From: Candidatus Berkelbacteria bacterium
GTDB lineage: Bacteria > Patescibacteriota > UBA1384 > CAILIB01
Assembly: GCA_020058355.1 (NCBI GenBank)
Contig: JAGVEG010000090.1
Location: 1 to 12,153, forward strand
Direction: 5' to 3'
DNA: 12,153 nucleotides
In this document: positions 6,389 to 12,153 of the stretch, one piece after another
Position numbering within the stretch: the stretch's first letter is position 1
Layout of the letters: every line of letters begins with the position of its first letter
Program-made: the position numbers and the translations under genes
Notes under the pieces: generated by a model
Database searches by the model: none
The model's input: only the letters and a program-made list of their open reading frames with translations
What the model was told of the DNA's origin: nothing

Positions 6389-8733
6389 TACTGAAGCTGC
6401 TCGAGAGCTGCGTTTACCTCTTCATCGGTTAGTGACCGCTCAGGGTGACGGAAAACAATAGTATAAGTTAGTGCCTGTACTTCAGGATTCTTCGCGGAAA
6501 CATAGCGGTCCTTGAGGCTCATTCCTTCAACAGGAAGTGAGGCAACAGCAGCTTGCACCTCAGCCGCCACGAGCGCTGATTCGGTAGTAACGGGGCGCTG
6601 CAGTGTTACATCACGAATAATGGCCGGGAATCCACCAGCTGCACTGAAGGTTGCAGGAAGCTTGGCAGTAAGGAGCGGCGCAATCGCCAACTCAGCAAAC
6701 CATACCGTGGTAGCGGTCCGAATCTTCCAGTACTGCAAGACGGCAGGATGTACAGCACCAACACGACCGATCACGACACCATCCTTCAGTACCGTTGTGG
6801 TAGTTCCAGGATGGAATAGCTCTTCATCGTTTGCTGCTTGGAATTCACATGAACCAAGCAAGGCTTCAATGTGTCCGCGCACTGTGCGATACGCAGCAAC
6901 ATGGTCTGCTTGGGTGCGCAGCAAAATGCCCAGGCGCTTTTCTTCTGTTGGACCTGCCTGGAATACGCTCTGATACGTCATGAAGGTCGCCTCAGGGCGT
7001 TCCGTGCTCCATCCCGTACTAATGCGGAGTAAGGTTGGGAGGTGACTTGGCACTAGATATGCTAGTTCAGCCGAGAGTGGATTTGGCAGGGCAACAGCCT
7101 CTGTTGGAGCGATTCGTGTGCCAACAAGCTCACGCTCACTCGCAAATGGGTGTACCACAAGCTCAGTAATCCCCCGAGCGGCTGCAATCTCGCGGATTTT
7201 CTGCAAACGATAGAAACGGGTATGTGGTTGAGGAGCTGCAATTGGGCCACTGGGGATGGTGGCGGGCACGCGCTCAAAGCCCCAGATACGAACGATTTCT
7301 TCAATAAGATCCTCTTCCAAGCGCACATCGGCACGCCAGGTTGGCGCCACTACTTCAAGGGCTGCCTTGTTGATACTCGCCACATAAAAGCCAAGGCGTT
7401 GCAGAATACTACGGCAATCGGTTGGTGAGATAGAGGTGCCAAGAATTTCATGAACACGACTCACACTCAGGTGAATACGTGGCCGATCAGACTTTGCGGC
7501 CTTTGTTGAGGTGTCAGCCAAGTTACTGATCTGCTTCATGCCTCCGAGCTCTTGCAGCAGATACACAGCACGCTTAAGAGCGGTAATAGTAAGCTCGGGG
7601 TCAGTCCCCTTTTCGTTTCGTGAACTCGCTTCTGTGCGGATACCATGACGGCGGCTTGCACGACGAATAACCGGACCTGGGAAACAGGTTGCCTGCAGGA
7701 CAATCTCAGCAGTGTCTTCCTTAACACTCATCATGGCACCACCCATGATGCCACCAAGATCGAGTGCAACTCCGTCGGTGCTCACGAGTACTGGGTCGCC
7801 TGGCACCAAGGTGTACGTCTTGCCATTCAAGAGAGGGATCTCCGTTGCATCAGCCACGGTTCCAACACCAATGGTAATCTTGGAGCCTTCACCAATCGCA
7901 CGGCGGTCGAAGGCATGCATTGGCTGTCCGTACTCAAGCGTAACGTAGTTGGTAATATCAACAACCAGGTTGATCGGCCGGATTCCCGCTGCCTGGAGGG
8001 CAAGCTGCATCCAGAGTGGTGTCTCGGGGAGCTGGGCAGGCAGCGCCAAAGCTACCGCAGTAAGCCGCTTGGCAATGGTTTGATCATGGATCTTCGCTGT
8101 CAGCTGGAGTGGCGGATGCGCAAGCTCAAGGGAAGCAAGCGCAGGCTCGGTAAAGCGCGCCTTCGGGTAGAAAGCAGCAACTTCACGAGCAAGGCCAATA
8201 TACGAGAAAAGATCAGGGCGGTTTGGGGTCAGTGAAAGATCAATGACCGATGCATCTTCAAGACCGAGAGCCTTGAGAACGCTCTCGCCCGGCGTAGCCG
8301 ACTCAGCCAATTCGAGGAGACCATCAGTAACCACAGCACTCAAACCAAGTTCATCAGCACCACAGAGCATTCCCGGAGACACAACACCACGGATCTCACG
8401 CTCACCAAGAGTGATTGGATCCCCCTTGAGTGGGTGGAGTGTGGTTCCTGGCAATGCCAGAGGATAAAGTGCCCCCACACGAACGCCAGGTGCCCCCGTT
8501 ACGATCTCGCGGGTACCAAGCACCCCTAAATCAACCGTCAGGATCTGCAGCTTCGTACTGTTTGGGTGTGGATGAATGGCAAGGGTACGGGCAACACGTA
8601 CCTCATTGAGGTGTGGCAAGAAACGTTCAATCGACTCAACCTCGCTCGAGGTCATGGTGAAACGCTCACCGAGTTGTTCTGCAGACGGTAACGGAGCGGC
8701 GTAGCGCTCTAGCCATGGAGTGAAGATGTTCAT
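6388..8733 (-). CDS. pheT: Phenylalanyl-tRNA synthetase beta subunit
   Basis: 781-residue beta chain of the (alpha-beta)2 PheRS. Domains in order are an N-terminal segment, a tRNA-binding EMAP-like OB fold (about 43-153, with HPHPNSTKLQILTVDLG and VSPGMLCGADELGL), and the B3/B4 region with the editing site (about 213-385, with VVDITNYVTLEYGQPMHAFD). Then come the B5 domain (about 418-487, ending APTWRADVRLEEDLIEEI), the pseudo-catalytic region, and the C-terminal FDX-ACB anticodon-binding domain (about 690-781, FPAIIRDVTL and RSLTDEEVNAALEQL). Length is normal for the full bacterial type. Its ATG overlaps the pheS stop (ATGA), the usual coupling for an obligate 1:1 complex. No frameshift or missing block is seen. 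Confidence 0.96.
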   Translation of the reverse strand: MNIFTPWLERYAAPLPSAEQLGERFTMTSSEVESIERFLPHLNEVRVARTLAIHPHPNSTKLQILTVDLGVLGTREIVTGAPGVRVGALYPLALPGTTLHPLKGDPITLGEREIRGVVSPGMLCGADELGLSAVVTDGLLELAESATPGESVLKALGLEDASVIDLSLTPNRPDLFSYIGLAREVAAFYPKARFTEPALASLELAHPPLQLTAKIHDQTIAKRLTAVALALPAQLPETPLWMQLALQAAGIRPINLVVDITNYVTLEYGQPMHAFDRRAIGEGSKITIGVGTVADATEIPLLNGKTYTLVPGDPVLVSTDGVALDLGGIMGGAMMSVKEDTAEIVLQATCFPGPVIRRASRRHGIRTEASSRNEKGTDPELTITALKRAVYLLQELGGMKQISNLADTSTKAAKSDRPRIHLSVSRVHEILGTSISPTDCRSILQRLGFYVASINKAALEVVAPTWRADVRLEEDLIEEIVRIWGFERVPATIPSGPIAAPQPHTRFYRLQKIREIAAARGITELVVHPFASERELVGTRIAPTEAVALPNPLSAELAYLVPSHLPTLLRISTGWSTERPEATFMTYQSVFQAGPTEEKRLGILLRTQADHVAAYRTVRGHIEALLGSCEFQAANDEELFHPGTTTTVLKDGVVIGRVGAVHPAVLQYWKIRTATTVWFAELAIAPLLTAKLPATFSAAGGFPAIIRDVTLQRPVTTESALVAAEVQAAVASLPVEGMSLKDRYVSAKNPEVQALTYTIVFRHPERSLTDEEVNAALEQLQ

Positions 8734-9746
8734 GATGAAAGACTACCAAGTTGTTCGAAAAGGGTTGGCGGATTCGCCGTAAGTACACGTAGATCGCGGA
8801 TACCGTGCCGAATCATGATCGGACGCTCAACACCCATACCAAACGCCCAGCCGCGCCACACACGTGGATTAAGACCGGCACGCTCAATAATGGCGGGGTG
8901 AATCATGCCACAGCCACCAAACTCAATCCAGCCAGTTGGGGCGTTACCACGGGGATTCTTGAGCTTGATATCAAGCTCGGCACTTGGCTCGGTAAATGGG
9001 AAGTGATGCGGGCGAAAACGCGTTTCGACATCGTCACCAAAGAGCTGCTGCACAAAGTAGGTCAGAATACCCTTGAGGTCAGCGAAGGTTGCCTGCTGGT
9101 CTAGAAGCACGGCGTCCATCTGGTGGAACATTGCCGCATGGGTGGCATCTGATTCACGGCGATAGGTGCGACCTGGCATTACAATACGGACTGGCAGATG
9201 TTCTTCTTTCACGCGGCGCGCCAGCTCAAGTGGCTGGAGCGTGGTCATCTGGGTACGGAGTACCAGTTCATCAGTAACGTAGAAGGTATCATGACCATCG
9301 CGAGCTGGATGATCTGGTCCAAGGTTCAGTGCGGTAAAATTCTGGGAATCTTGCACCAGCTCAGGCCCATCAACTACCTCAAAACCAAGGCGGGAAAAGA
9401 TGCCGACCATCTCGTCCATCATGGCGGTAATTGGATGCACTGAACCAGCTGCCGCGCCACTTCCAGGAAGTGTTCGGTCAATGTGAAGCTCAGTAATAGT
9501 ACCCACTTCTTCACGCGTAGTGAGCTCGGCATCAATTTGGAGGCGAAGCAACTGCAGCTCGGGGCCGACTTCGGCTCGTTCCTCAGGTGAAAGTGCCCCA
9601 AGGCCTTTTTGTATCTGGGTTAGTACACCATTTTTACCGAGAAGCTGCTCGCGAAGCTGATCAGCACTGAGGCTACTTGCTTCTGCGGCGCTACGGATGG
9701 CCGTAATTTCAGTCGTTGCTTGGTTGAGGAGAGGATGCATGGTCAT
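8730..9746 (-). CDS. pheS: Phenylalanyl-tRNA synthetase alpha subunit
   Basis: 338-residue catalytic chain of PheRS. An N-terminal tRNA-binding coiled coil (about 1-90, with LREQLLGKNGVLTQIQKGLG) precedes the class II core. Blocks are GFEVVDGPELVQDSQNFTAL, FYVTDELVLRTQMTTLQPLE, PGRTYRRESDATHAAMFHQM, FGGCGMIHPAII and motif 3 GWAFGMGVERPIMIRHGIRD. Motif 3 has ERP where most PheS proteins have ER followed by Leu or a similar hydrophobic residue, a small oddity. I prefer the ATG at 9746, which has GGAAC a few bases upstream; an ATG at 9740 and a TTG at 9767 are also in frame. All three lie inside the end of the upstream membrane-protein gene, so pheS translation is probably coupled to it. Confidence 0.96.
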   Translation of the reverse strand: MTMHPLLNQATTEITAIRSAAEASSLSADQLREQLLGKNGVLTQIQKGLGALSPEERAEVGPELQLLRLQIDAELTTREEVGTITELHIDRTLPGSGAAAGSVHPITAMMDEMVGIFSRLGFEVVDGPELVQDSQNFTALNLGPDHPARDGHDTFYVTDELVLRTQMTTLQPLELARRVKEEHLPVRIVMPGRTYRRESDATHAAMFHQMDAVLLDQQATFADLKGILTYFVQQLFGDDVETRFRPHHFPFTEPSAELDIKLKNPRGNAPTGWIEFGGCGMIHPAIIERAGLNPRVWRGWAFGMGVERPIMIRHGIRDLRVLTANPPTLFEQLGSLSS

Positions 9747-10191
9747 ATCTTGTTCCAGGGTACGCAATCAATTCAAGACAAGCAACGCCTGCAAGAATTG
9801 GAAGCACTTCCCAGAATGAGCGAATTTCTAATGTACGAAGAATAATAATCAGTAACCCGGCCATAATCAGAAGGGCAATTCGCCGAAACGCCACCTTCTG
9901 GGTACTTGATTTCAGGGCTGGATGTGCGCGAAGCCAACGGAACTTTAACAAATACCACAATGCGTACACCATGCCGCTCAGCGAGTACAGCACCGAGAAA
10001 ATCAGTAAACCCCACTCAGAGAGCCGCTGAAACGCGCTTGGCGGGGTGCCAATAAACACAGAGACCACCCAAGAGGTAGCGACGGCCCAACCGATAATCG
10101 CAAAAGAAAGCAGGGCTGCGCCCGAAACACGCAGACGAAACGTTGGTCGCCGCGTACCGACCTCGCCCCGCAGACTGCGCGCTGCTACCAT
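9709..10191 (-). CDS. Hypothetical four-helix membrane protein
   Basis: 160-residue protein I do not recognise. Four hydrophobic segments lie at about 23-47 (ALLSFAIIGWAVATSWVVSV), 60-83 (WGLLIFSVLYSLSGMVYALW), 103-119 (RIALLIMAGLLIIILRT) and 126-144 (WEVLPILAGVACLELIAY). A positively charged N-terminus (RSLRGEVGTRRPTFRLR) and a basic loop between helices 2 and 3 (KFRWLRAHPALKSSTQK) suggest both face the cytosol. The short tail is polar. The ATG at 10191 has AGAGG a few bases upstream and overlaps the rbfA-like stop by 7 bases. Its own end overlaps the pheS start region by about 38 bases. A tight position between two translation genes suggests co-expression, not necessarily shared function. 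Confidence 0.7.
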   Translation of the reverse strand: MVAARSLRGEVGTRRPTFRLRVSGAALLSFAIIGWAVATSWVVSVFIGTPPSAFQRLSEWGLLIFSVLYSLSGMVYALWYLLKFRWLRAHPALKSSTQKVAFRRIALLIMAGLLIIILRTLEIRSFWEVLPILAGVACLELIAYPGTRYDHASSPQPSND

Positions 10192-10487
10192 AACGCCTCT
10201 TCACCATCAAGGAACATTCCACGCTCGAGCTTAATCTGTGGCGAATGCTGACGCTGGAGACCCTGACGTACCGCGAGACTAAGTGCTCGCTCAACCCGAT
10301 CTACTGTCTCGGCAGAAAGTGGCGGCGCCTCATCGTCATACAGGGTATACCAGACCGAAGCAACCCGACCATTCGGACTCATCGTCACCGCATGCACCAA
10401 CAACGAAACTCCATGTCCCCGATTAAGGGCCACTGAGACGATGTCGCGAATGCGATCAGCTAATTTTGCGGCACGGATTGCTTGCAT
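10185..10487 (-). CDS. rbfA: Ribosome-binding factor A-like protein
   Basis: 100-residue protein resembling RbfA, the KH-like factor that binds immature 30S subunits and helps 16S rRNA maturation in the cold. Matching features are the opening helix AAKLADRIRDIVSVAL and a central VTMSPNGRVASVWYTLYDDE, corresponding to the family's 'V-x-V-S-x-D-L-x-x-A-x-V-y-v-S'. A helix follows (VERALSLAVRQGLQRQ), and then SPQIKLERGMFLD, matching the family's 'vPeltFxxD'. It is divergent and on the short side (RbfA is usually 110-130 aa), so the call is by pattern, not firm homology. It is the first gene of the long minus-strand operon, starting 487 to the left of the divergent intergenic region. The ATG is preceded by a weak TAGAGA. 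Confidence 0.6.
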   Translation of the reverse strand: MQAIRAAKLADRIRDIVSVALNRGHGVSLLVHAVTMSPNGRVASVWYTLYDDEAPPLSAETVDRVERALSLAVRQGLQRQHSPQIKLERGMFLDGEEALW

Positions 10488-10546
10488 ATCTCTACTCTAT
10501 CGACAAGTAGGGATTTTTCTAGTCTGACTAAACGCCAAAGAATATA

Positions 10547-10575
10547 TTGACATTCTTTCAGCATGGGTGTATTAC
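10547..10575 (+). promoter_or_regulatory. Promoter candidate for the 88-aa gene
   Basis: A perfect -35 hexamer TTGACA (10547-10552) is followed, after exactly 17 bases, by TATTAC (10570-10575; 4 of 6 to consensus). The expected start site falls inside the palindrome that follows. The weak -10 would suit a regulated promoter. I found no equally clear promoter on the opposite strand for the rbfA-led operon, although one must lie in or near this 127-base gap. Confidence 0.6.
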
Positions 10576-10576
10576 A

Positions 10577-10600
10577 GTATGTTCATGAATATGAACATAC
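10577..10600. promoter_or_regulatory. Perfect 10-4-10 palindrome, probable operator
   Basis: GTATGTTCAT (10577-10586) and ATGAACATAC (10591-10600) are exact reverse complements around GAAT. It begins one base after the -10 hexamer and covers the predicted start site, a classical repressor position. The core has the form GTTC-N8-GAAC. The cognate regulator is not identified; a transcript starting upstream of it could also fold it as a hairpin. Confidence 0.65.
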
Positions 10601-10617
10601 ATCCTTAAGAAAAAGTG

Positions 10618-10884
10618 ATGACCACAGGACAACAAACCATTCATCTCGTAAGTGGTAGGACAATTTCATACACACTCGATTGTAACGAACGAATTGCCGA
10701 GGCTCTCGGTGAAGTACCAGCAAAAACCAATCTAGTAGATGTTATGAGCTTTGGTGTTGCCGCATTATCTGCAGTTGCACACTGCAACAAAATTAATCTA
10801 CTGCACAAATCTTTCACTATATTTGCACTACGCAACCTACTAAACTACACAAGTAAAAAGCATTCAGGTATTTCCTTCTTCTAA
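10618..10884 (+). CDS. Hypothetical 88-aa orphan protein
   Basis: 88-residue protein I do not recognise. It runs from a polar start (MTTGQQTIHLVSGRTISYTL) through an acidic helix-like part (DCNERIAEALGEVPAKTNLV) and a mildly hydrophobic centre (VMSFGVAALSAVAHCN) to a basic tail (LRNLLNYTSKKHSG). There is no clear signal peptide or full membrane span. The ATG at 10618 is used here; a GTG directly before it is equally possible, and the upstream AAGAAAAAG is a poor Shine-Dalgarno. Evidence that it is real: a TTGACA promoter, an operator-like palindrome over the start site, and a position between two minus-strand operons. Composition is more AT-rich than the neighbours. A short regulator or antitoxin-like role is conceivable, but nothing in the sequence shows it. 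No terminator is seen on its strand. Confidence 0.55.
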   Translation: MTTGQQTIHLVSGRTISYTLDCNERIAEALGEVPAKTNLVDVMSFGVAALSAVAHCNKINLLHKSFTIFALRNLLNYTSKKHSGISFF

Positions 10885-10935
10885 ATACAAAAATACTACC
10901 TCCGCAGGTTTAGAAAACCTAATGAAGGCAGTATT
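10883..10935 (-). terminator. Probable intrinsic terminator of the rplQ-rplM-rpsI operon
   Basis: Read on the minus strand, AATACT (10935-10930) pairs with AGTATT (10897-10892). CCT/AGG pairs lie inside after a one-base mismatch, and an apical 6-bp stem AGGTTT/AAACCT (10920-10915 with 10911-10906) has a three-base loop. The outer stem runs directly into TTTGTATTT, a U-rich tract. It lies about 90 bases after the rpsI stop, and its U-tract touches the stop codon of the convergent 88-aa gene. Confidence 0.6.
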
Positions 10936-10974
10936 CTATTAGTCAGTCTCGAGAAGAGAAGAAACCTCCGCAGG
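10898..10974. repeat. Two copies of ACCTCCGCAGG, 66 bases apart
   Basis: The 11-mer occurs at 10898-10908 and 10964-10974 in the same orientation, once in each stem-loop. On the minus strand it reads CCTGCGGAGGT and contains the Shine-Dalgarno-like GGAGGT; on the plus strand it contains ACCTCC, like the 16S rRNA 3' end. No plausible gene start follows on the minus strand. Confidence 0.7.
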
Positions 10975-11029
10975 GTTCCAAAGAGTTGTGGATCCGAGGA
11001 CAGTTTCTTCTCTTTGAGTAGCTGACTAA
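10939..11029. other. Long imperfect stem-loop overlapping the rpsI stop codon (possible structured RNA)
   Basis: Outer stem TTAGTCAG (10939-10946) pairs with CTGACTAA (11022-11029), 8 bp. Then CTC (10948-10950) pairs with GAG (11016-11018). A perfect 12-bp helix follows, AAGAGAAGAAAC (10954-10965) with GTTTCTTCTCTT (11003-11014). The apical part can add GGTTCC/GGATCC (5 of 6 pairs). That is about 23 paired bases around a 37-base apical region. The outer right arm contains the rpsI stop codon. Neither strand has a U-run directly after it, so it is not a standard terminator. It could be a 3'-UTR processing or protective element of the ribosomal operon mRNA, possibly an RNase III substrate. Confidence 0.5.
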
Positions 11030-11406
11030 CGCTTACTCCACTGAGGACGGCGGCGTGCTGAAAGCAGACCTGGCTTCTTGCGCTCACGTGTACGTGGGTC
11101 GCGGGTAAGATAGCCAGCTTTGCGCAGCGTGGTGCGGCTGTCTGGGTTGAGTTCTGCAAGAGCACGGGCTACACCAAGGCGAATCGCCTCGATCTGACCC
11201 TTGGTTCCACCGCCGCTTACCATAACGGAAAGGTCGACAGAGCCAAATTGACCAACAAGCTTCAGTGGGTCAATGTAGAGGGCGTCCCCTACTTCAACCA
11301 CCTTACCGTTGATAGTTACCTTGCCAGTTCCACCGGGGAACACACGAACACGCGCAGCAGCGCACTTGCGCCGACCAAGACCGTAGAAGTACTGCTTGTC
11401 AGCCAT
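11026..11406 (-). CDS. rpsI: 30S ribosomal protein S9
   Basis: 126-residue S9 (uS9), which binds the 3' major domain of 16S rRNA in the 30S head and reaches the P site with its C-terminal tail. Clear blocks are YFYGLGRRKCAAARVRVFPG, the signature GGGTKGQIEAIRLGVARAL, and the conserved basic tail RKKPGLLSARRRPQWSKR, which ends in the S-K-R that contacts P-site tRNA. Length is normal. It follows rplM after 2 bases, the standard L13-S9 pair. The stop codon TAG lies in the outer arm of the stem-loop at 10939-11029. Confidence 0.97.
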   Translation of the reverse strand: MADKQYFYGLGRRKCAAARVRVFPGGTGKVTINGKVVEVGDALYIDPLKLVGQFGSVDLSVMVSGGGTKGQIEAIRLGVARALAELNPDSRTTLRKAGYLTRDPRTRERKKPGLLSARRRPQWSKR

Positions 11407-11408
11407 AG

Positions 11409-11831
11409 TTATGCGTTAGTGCTTCCGGCGATGTTAGCTCCATGAGGATGCTCAGCTCCTGCATAGACATGCAGACGCTTTAGCCACTCACGCTCGAGCT
11501 TATTCTTAGGGAGCATTCCCTTCACCGCCATGGTGATAATAAGTTCAGGGTTCTTGGCAATGATCTCCTTATACATCTTTGTACGAAGACCACCAGGGAA
11601 AGCAGTGTGGTATTGGTATACCTTTTCCGTAGCCTTGGTTCCGGTAACAGCAATCTTGGAAGCGTTGATAACAACGACATGATCACCGCAGTCCAGGTAA
11701 GGTACGAATGATACTTTCATCTTACCACGTAGCTTGGTAGCAGCGTCGGTAGCCAGACGACCAAGGATCATGTCCTTAGCGTCGATGATGTGCCATGAAG
11801 GCTCGTGTTTGCGAATTGCTGACGTTTTCAT
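11409..11831 (-). CDS. rplM: 50S ribosomal protein L13
   Basis: 140-residue L13 (uL13), an early-assembly protein of the large subunit that binds 23S rRNA. Recognisable parts are PSWHIIDAKDMILGRLATDA, the YLDCGDHVVVINASKIAVTG core, and the signature GMLPKNKLEREWLKRLHVYA followed by GAEHPH. Length is normal (about 140-145). Its ATG overlaps the rplQ stop (ATGA) and rpsI follows after 2 bases, so L17, L13 and S9 are coupled. Confidence 0.97.
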   Translation of the reverse strand: MKTSAIRKHEPSWHIIDAKDMILGRLATDAATKLRGKMKVSFVPYLDCGDHVVVINASKIAVTGTKATEKVYQYHTAFPGGLRTKMYKEIIAKNPELIITMAVKGMLPKNKLEREWLKRLHVYAGAEHPHGANIAGSTNA

Positions 11832-12153
11832 ACTTCAGTCTTCTTAGCACGGCGAACCTTTACATCGGCATCACCGGCTGGTGCGGCTTCAAGAGGGGTG
11901 AAGAGGATTTCAAGCTCTACCATCTTGGCACCATCACCAGGGCGTGCAGGAAGCTTAGTGATGCGGACAAATCCGGAGGTACGAGTACCAGCGCGGTTTG
12001 CAGCGTCATCCATCAGCTTCGTTACCGCCATTGGATCAAAAAGCTCAGCCTTAATAGCACGGCGCGCAGCCAAGCTACCAGTACGAGCATAGGTAATAAG
12101 GCGCTCTACGAGCGGGCGGACAGCCTCGGCCTTCGCATCAGTGGTACGAATAC
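11828..12153 (-). CDS. rplQ: 50S ribosomal protein L17 (partial, N-terminus beyond the window)
   Basis: 108 codons plus stop of L17 (bL17) are visible; the right edge cuts the start. The frame stays open to the edge and reads IRTTDAKAEAVRPLVERLIT followed by YARTGSLAARRAIKAELFD. This matches the family core, 'I-x-T-T-x-x-k-A-k-x-x-r-p-x-a-E-k-l-I-t', which binds 23S rRNA near the tunnel exit. The part RTSGFVRITKLPARPGDGAKMVELE is the typical second half (G-Y-x-R-I-x-k-x-x-x-R-x-G-D-x-A-x-m-x-x-i-E). A short charged tail follows (KVRRAKKTEV). It overlaps rplM by four bases. In many bacteria rplQ follows rpoA, so rpoA may lie just outside the window. Confidence 0.96.
   Translation of the reverse strand, partial: IRTTDAKAEAVRPLVERLITYARTGSLAARRAIKAELFDPMAVTKLMDDAANRAGTRTSGFVRITKLPARPGDGAKMVELEILFTPLEAAPAGDADVKVRRAKKTEV

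Noticed and set aside
6512..6973. 153-codon + strand frame opposite the pheT C-terminus
   Set aside because: Ser/Thr/Ala-rich shadow translation of pheT with no features of its own.
7645..8235. 196-codon open frame on the + strand
   Set aside because: It lies entirely antisense to well-conserved pheT, has low-complexity composition, and has no ribosome site.
10864..10890. Eight-codon TTG-started minus-strand frame after a GGAGGT
   Set aside because: Spacing fits, but it sits in the terminator U-tract and is too short to support.
10939..11030. Integron attC-like or tRNA-like site
   Set aside because: The ends do not match the RYYYAAC/GTTRRRY boxes, and no cloverleaf or conserved tRNA positions can be formed.
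1..12153. CRISPR arrays, insertion sequences, tRNA or rRNA genes, recoded stops
   Set aside because: No regularly spaced repeats, transposase motifs or RNA gene signatures were seen, and TGA ends several genes normally.

Overview
This window looks like a stretch of chromosome from a bacterium with a compact, gene-dense genome, roughly balanced base composition and the standard genetic code (TGA, TAG and TAA all serve as stops). Candidate Phyla Radiation (Patescibacteria, perhaps Parcubacteria-like) is my best guess. It rests on a bacterial AspRS without its GAD insertion domain, a short two-helix membrane protein with an acidic coiled coil, many short proteins, 1-11 base gene overlaps and few Shine-Dalgarno sites. 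I have no marker gene that proves it.

Layout. Positions 2-2114 (+) carry the end of a winged-helix regulator (HxlR-like), then rpmF (L32), nusB, rnc (RNase III) and a DUF1003-like membrane protein with a six-fold heptad coiled coil. Positions 2115-2756 (+) are a separate unit: a good promoter with two dyads, a strong Shine-Dalgarno, an unrecognised 177-aa protein and a clear intrinsic terminator. Positions 2766-10487 (-) form one very tight run, in transcription order: rbfA-like, a four-helix membrane protein, pheS, pheT, a Nudix hydrolase, aspS, an RsuA/RluB-type pseudouridine synthase and a D,D-carboxypeptidase (peptidase S11). Junctions include ATGA and TAATG overlaps and a 2-base gap, so it is probably one operon. 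Positions 10488-11025 are the unusual part: a divergent intergenic region with a TTGACA promoter and a perfect 10-4-10 palindrome, an orphan 88-aa gene (+), and two stem-loops sharing an 11-base core. One of these looks like the terminator of the operon to the right. Positions 11026-12153 (-) are the ribosomal protein operon rplQ (partial), rplM and rpsI.

How it fits together. Nearly all recognisable genes serve translation or RNA maturation: ribosomal proteins L32, L17, L13 and S9; processing and assembly factors RNase III, NusB and RbfA; two tRNA synthetases; and a rRNA pseudouridine synthase. The carboxypeptidase trims peptidoglycan outside the membrane. The two orphan genes (177 aa and 88 aa) each sit alone behind a promoter carrying palindromic, operator-like DNA, and are the best candidates for undescribed regulated functions. 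I see no mobile element, CRISPR array, tRNA or rRNA. No stretch over 300 bases lacks a gene.
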